From: Bacteroidales bacterium
GTDB taxonomy: Bacteria; Bacteroidota; Bacteroidia; Bacteroidales; P3
Direction: 5' to 3'
Assembly (NCBI GenBank): GCA_017443265.1
Contig: JAFSOU010000069.1
Span: forward strand, 1 to 64,000
DNA: 64,000 nucleotides
The notes beneath the pieces were generated by a model. It made no database searches, was not told where the DNA came from, and saw only the letters and a program-made list of their open reading frames with translations. The translations under genes and the position numbers were made by a program. This document shows, one piece after another, positions 61,453 to 64,000 of the stretch. Each line of letters starts with the position of its first letter. The stretch's first letter is position 1.

Positions 61453-61523
61453 ATTTGTCGAAATCGTTGTAACCTATTGTTTTAAAATAATTTGGAGTTG
61501 TAATGATGCACAATTGATTTTTA

Positions 61524-61554
61524 CAAAGTTACGTTTTTTTGTTCGTAAAACCAA
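61524..61554 (-). promoter_or_regulatory. promoter of lipoprotein/barrel unit
   Basis: Minus strand TTG (61554-61552), 20-base spacer, TAACTTTG (61531-61524). About 70 bases before the lipoprotein start. Confidence 0.78.
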
Positions 61555-61570
61555 GTCTGTTTATATACAA

Positions 61571-61600
61571 AAAAAAGACGAGGTTCAATCCTCGTCTTTT
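61571..61600 (-). terminator. terminator after tRNA
   Basis: Stem GACGAGG/CCTCGTC extended by A/T pairs, loop ATTGAA on the minus strand, followed by a T-run. It begins two bases after the 3' end of the tRNA. Confidence 0.88.
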
Positions 61601-61601
61601 G

Positions 61602-61675
61602 TGGCCCCTCTAGGGCTCGAACCTAGGACCCCCTGATTATGAGTCAGATGCTCTAACCAACTGAGCTAAGGGGCC
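61602..61675 (-). tRNA. tRNA with anticodon CAU (Met or Ile2)
   Basis: A complete 74-base cloverleaf on the minus strand: acceptor GGCCCCT/AGGGGCC with discriminator A, D-arm GCTC/GAGC with AGTTGGTTA, anticodon loop CTCATAA, five-base variable loop and T-arm CTAGG/CCTAG with TTCGAGC. CCA is not encoded. The CAU anticodon fits elongator methionine or, if C34 is changed to lysidine by TilS, isoleucine for AUA codons. The acceptor pairs C4-G69, C5-G68 and C6-G67 resemble those of E. coli tRNA-Ile2, so the isoleucine identity deserves checking. It is not the initiator, since the first base pair is a normal G-C. Confidence 0.95.
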
Positions 61676-61708
61676 AATTCCGATAAAAATTTATTTCGAA
61701 ATCGGGTG

Positions 61709-61740
61709 CAAAAGTACACTTTTTTTTCCGTTCTGCCAAA
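61709..61740 (-). promoter_or_regulatory. promoter of tRNA gene
   Basis: Minus strand TTTG (61740-61737), 20-base spacer, TACTTTTG (61716-61709), about 30 bases before the tRNA 5' end. A full match to the Bacteroidota consensus. Confidence 0.8.
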
Positions 61741-61813
61741 TATTTTTTGCCAATTATTTTTACGTTGGCCGTAATTCATTGTCTTGCAAAAAAATACAAC
61801 CAGCTCAAAGTTT

Positions 61814-62857
61814 TTATTTCTTGCCGTTGTAGTCGTTCAAAATGCCTTTCAGACACTCCACAAACTGCAAAATATCTTGTTTTTGGGTGTCGAAACTGCA
61901 CATCCAACGCACCACATTCTCGGCCTCGTCCCAGTCGTAGAAAAAGTAATGTTCAAGCAGTTTGGTCCATACTTCGTGTGGTAGTTTTGCAAAAACGGCG
62001 TTCACCTGAACGGGATACACTATCTCCAGTTCAGGCAGGTCTTTCACCTGTTGGTAAAGCATTTGCGCCATGGCGTTGGAGTGTTCGGCATTGCGTCGCC
62101 AGAGGTCGTTTTCGAGATATGCGAGGAACTGAGCCGACACAAACCTCATTTTGGAGCAGAGTTGCATGGCTTGCTTGCGGCGGTAGAGGAAATCCTCGTT
62201 CAGAGCGGGATTGAGCAGCACCACGCTCTCCCCCATCATCAGTCCGTTTTTGGTGCCGCCGAACGAAACGGCGTCGGCGCCGATGTCGGTGGTCATTTGG
62301 CGGAAAGTGCAGCCCAAAGCCACAGCGGCATTGGCCAGACGCGCCCCGTCGATATGCAGAAGCATGTTGTTGGCATGCACGAAGTCAGCAAGGTTTTTCA
62401 GCTCGTCCAACGTGTAGAGGGTACCCAGCTCAGTCGATTGTGCCACGGACACCACGCGGGGTTGCGAGTGGTGCTGAAAGCCTATGCCGTGCAGGTGCTG
62501 TTTTATCAGTTCGGGGGTTAGTTTGCCGTCGGGGGTGGCTACGGTGAGCAGTTTGGCACCCGTTATACGTTGCGGGGCGCCGCACTCGTCAACGTTGATG
62601 TGGGCTGTCTCGGCACAGATGACGGCGTTGTGCGAACGCAACATGGTATCGATGCAGAGAACATTGGCTCCCGTGCCGTTGAAAACGGGATAGATTGTCG
62701 CCTGTTCGCCGAAATGACGTTTAATCTCCTTTTCCAAAGCCACCGTATATTCATCCTCGCCGTATGCCAAGGCGTGGACGGTGTTGGCTTTGTTTATCGC
62801 TTCAAGTATTTCGGGCGAGATGCCCGAATGGTTGTCGCTTCCAAATCCACGATTCAT
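61814..62857 (-). CDS. low-specificity L-threonine aldolase
   Basis: PLP-dependent enzyme of 347 residues that splits threonine or allo-threonine into glycine and acetaldehyde. It has the N-terminal SDNHSGISPEI, the HALAYGEDEYT segment, FNGTGANVL, the ETAHINVDECGAP PLP-stacking region, LHIDGARLANAAVALG with the PLP-binding Asp, and the Schiff-base lysine in SFGGTKNG. Length and motifs fit the GLY1/LtaE-like fold. It lies 49 bases after an Omp28-related gene on the same strand, so the two may be co-transcribed, although no functional link is evident. Confidence 0.92.
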   Translation of the reverse strand: MNRGFGSDNHSGISPEILEAINKANTVHALAYGEDEYTVALEKEIKRHFGEQATIYPVFNGTGANVLCIDTMLRSHNAVICAETAHINVDECGAPQRITGAKLLTVATPDGKLTPELIKQHLHGIGFQHHSQPRVVSVAQSTELGTLYTLDELKNLADFVHANNMLLHIDGARLANAAVALGCTFRQMTTDIGADAVSFGGTKNGLMMGESVVLLNPALNEDFLYRRKQAMQLCSKMRFVSAQFLAYLENDLWRRNAEHSNAMAQMLYQQVKDLPELEIVYPVQVNAVFAKLPHEVWTKLLEHYFFYDWDEAENVVRWMCSFDTQKQDILQFVECLKGILNDYNGKK

Positions 62858-62906
62858 GATAATAAGTAATTGGTTGAGTAATTGATAATTAAAGAGTTAC
62901 ACGTCG

Positions 62907-63788
62907 TCATTTTATATTCATACGTGCCTCGCAGGCGTTTATCACATCCTGTTTGCCTTTGGCTAGGAAAACAATGACTTTAAGGTGGTCGAGATTTACA
63001 TCCACGCCCGAAATCTGTTCAGGAATGGTGTAAACGAACACCCTACGAATCTGTTTTCCTGTTTCGGGCACTATGTCGCTTCCCCACTGGTCGGTAACAA
63101 GGTGGCGGAGCATATTGTTATGGCAGTATTTGCCGGTGTTGAAATCGTAATGTGAGGGATTCAATGTGGAACCGCCCTGCTGTTCGCCCCAGATGCTGTC
63201 TTCGAGCAGAGCCACGTTCAGTTTGTGTGTGGCGTTCACCGTGTCATTCTCGGTGTAATACATGGCCACTGCCACTTTCAATTCACGTGTAAGGGAGTCG
63301 ATTTCGGCTCTGGCGTCGAGGTTGACGGGTGCGGACTGAACCATAACAAGGTCGCAGGCGTTGGGAATATACCTTATTGGGATGGCCGTGCCGTTGTTGA
63401 GGGTGTCCATTGCATACGACTCGAAAAACTGACGGTTCACCGTGCCGGCTGGGAATGCGTTGATGTCGGCCTGACGCAGCAGTTCGTTGCCGAAATCGGT
63501 GGTATAGGTGTTGTCGGCATATACTCCCGAGTGGATGTTTATACAGAAAATCCTGCCGGGATGTGTCACAATCAGGCCGTTCAGGATGCGGTGGCCTTCG
63601 GCGCTTTGCTCGCTCCTTACACCGGTGAAATGCTCCACAAGAGCGTTTTTGTCCTGCGGCACGGTGGAGGCCGTTACCGAGGCGGCGAAAGCGGTGTCGT
63701 CTTTCATGTCGTCTTGGCAGTTGCAGCTTGCAAGAGTTGCGCAAACAGCCATCAATGCCACTACTGCCGATATGTAATTGTTTCTCAT
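62907..63788 (-). CDS. Omp28-related lipoprotein
   Basis: A 293-residue protein with a lipoprotein signal (T-L-A-S-C, Cys22), resembling the Omp28 family first described in Porphyromonas. The mature part starts with a thioredoxin-like segment (ALVEHFTGVRSEQSAEGH) in which the usual CxxC pair is absent, then FCINIHSGVY and a C-terminal beta region ending VIVFLAKGKQDVINACEARM. Members are outer-membrane-associated, possibly surface exposed; their function is unclear. The next gene upstream on the strand encodes a related protein, so this is a tandem pair. Confidence 0.85.
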   Translation of the reverse strand: MRNNYISAVVALMAVCATLASCNCQDDMKDDTAFAASVTASTVPQDKNALVEHFTGVRSEQSAEGHRILNGLIVTHPGRIFCINIHSGVYADNTYTTDFGNELLRQADINAFPAGTVNRQFFESYAMDTLNNGTAIPIRYIPNACDLVMVQSAPVNLDARAEIDSLTRELKVAVAMYYTENDTVNATHKLNVALLEDSIWGEQQGGSTLNPSHYDFNTGKYCHNNMLRHLVTDQWGSDIVPETGKQIRRVFVYTIPEQISGVDVNLDHLKVIVFLAKGKQDVINACEARMNIK

Positions 63789-63852
63789 CGTTTCTTCGTT
63801 TTTAATACTATAGAATTAAATAACGTAGCCAGCCCGCTTTTGTTGTGTGCTG

Positions 63853-63890
63853 CAACAAAAAAAGAGGAGAATTTAGTTCTCCCCTTTTTC
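63853..63890 (-). terminator. terminator between the Omp28-related genes
   Basis: Stem GGAGAA/TTCTCC (63866-63871 with 63877-63882) with an A-rich side and, on the minus strand, a run of seven T. It ends the upstream Omp28-related gene. Confidence 0.7.
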
Positions 63891-63910
63891 TTATACATTT
63901 TGGACAATGC

Positions 63911-64000
63911 TTATTTCAATGTAATTGGGGCTTCGCATACATTTATAACTTCATTGCGATCCTGGCAAAGGAATACTATTATATGAAGATGTGCAGGAAC
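63911..64000 (-). CDS. Omp28-related protein, C-terminal end only
   Basis: The last 29 codons and stop of a gene that continues past the right edge. The visible tail contains HLHIIVFLCQ and EVINVCEAPITLK, matching the end of the neighbouring Omp28-related protein (HLKVIVFLAK and DVINACEARMNIK). It is therefore a tandem paralogue transcribed in the same direction. Confidence 0.75.
   Translation of the reverse strand, partial: VPAHLHIIVFLCQDRNEVINVCEAPITLK

Overview
The window is a stretch of ordinary chromosome from a Bacteroidales bacterium (phylum Bacteroidota). Evidence: many putative promoters have the TAnnTTTG -7 box of the phylum, several with a TTTG/TTG about 19-20 nt upstream; Shine-Dalgarno sequences are nearly absent; there are three intact proteins with C-terminal type IX secretion (T9SS) sorting domains; and families typical of the phylum are present (HU/SPOR protein, OstA-like protein, Omp28-related lipoproteins, RprY-like regulator, paired half-size chromate transporters). 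Coding DNA is moderately GC-rich and intergenic DNA is strongly AT-rich. I cannot place it below order level. No phage, insertion sequence, CRISPR array or rRNA was seen.

Layout. 1-5 kb: a partial DUF58 protein, an enlarged signal peptidase I, a cyclophilin, an OmpR-type regulator and a convergent glycosyltransferase. 5-10 kb: a single-chain MmeI-like restriction-modification enzyme whose middle third has a different base composition, a secreted protein of unknown function and a BASS-like transporter. 10-19 kb: RarD-like exporter, threonylcarbamoyl-AMP synthase, coiled-coil lipoprotein, tRNA-dihydrouridine synthase, an SDR protein coupled to a degenerate methyltransferase-like protein, an M23 peptidase and a T9SS-sorted protein. 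19.6-23.6 kb: topoisomerase IV subunit A and a glycosyltransferase.

23.7-37.1 kb is the most unusual region. It holds, nearly all on one strand: an FHA-like protein, a 27-residue membrane microprotein, a PP2C phosphatase with a membrane anchor, a 1470-residue protein that fuses a SEDS (RodA/FtsW) glycan polymerase to a class B penicillin-binding transpeptidase, a second FHA protein, an exported SUMF1-fold protein, a Ser/Thr kinase carrying TIR, zinc-ribbon, membrane and lectin-like domains, and a second Ser/Thr kinase with an extracytoplasmic SH3b domain. The gene set resembles the actinobacterial fhaA-fhaB-pstP-rodA-pbpA-pknA-pknB cluster. I infer a phosphorylation system that controls cell-wall synthesis.

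37-50 kb: acyl-CoA dehydrogenase with EtfBA, two chromate transporter halves, MnmE, TypA/BipA, a deoxynucleoside kinase, KdsB, an HU/SPOR protein and TrmB, followed by a decayed copy of a T9SS gene end. 50-55.4 kb: an OmpA-family protein and a lipoprotein, then two convergent T9SS-sorted proteins lying behind a cobalamin riboswitch. 55.5-64 kb: OstA-like protein, GrpE-DnaJ, two envelope proteins of unknown function, one tRNA with anticodon CAU, threonine aldolase, and two tandem Omp28-related genes, the last cut by the window edge.
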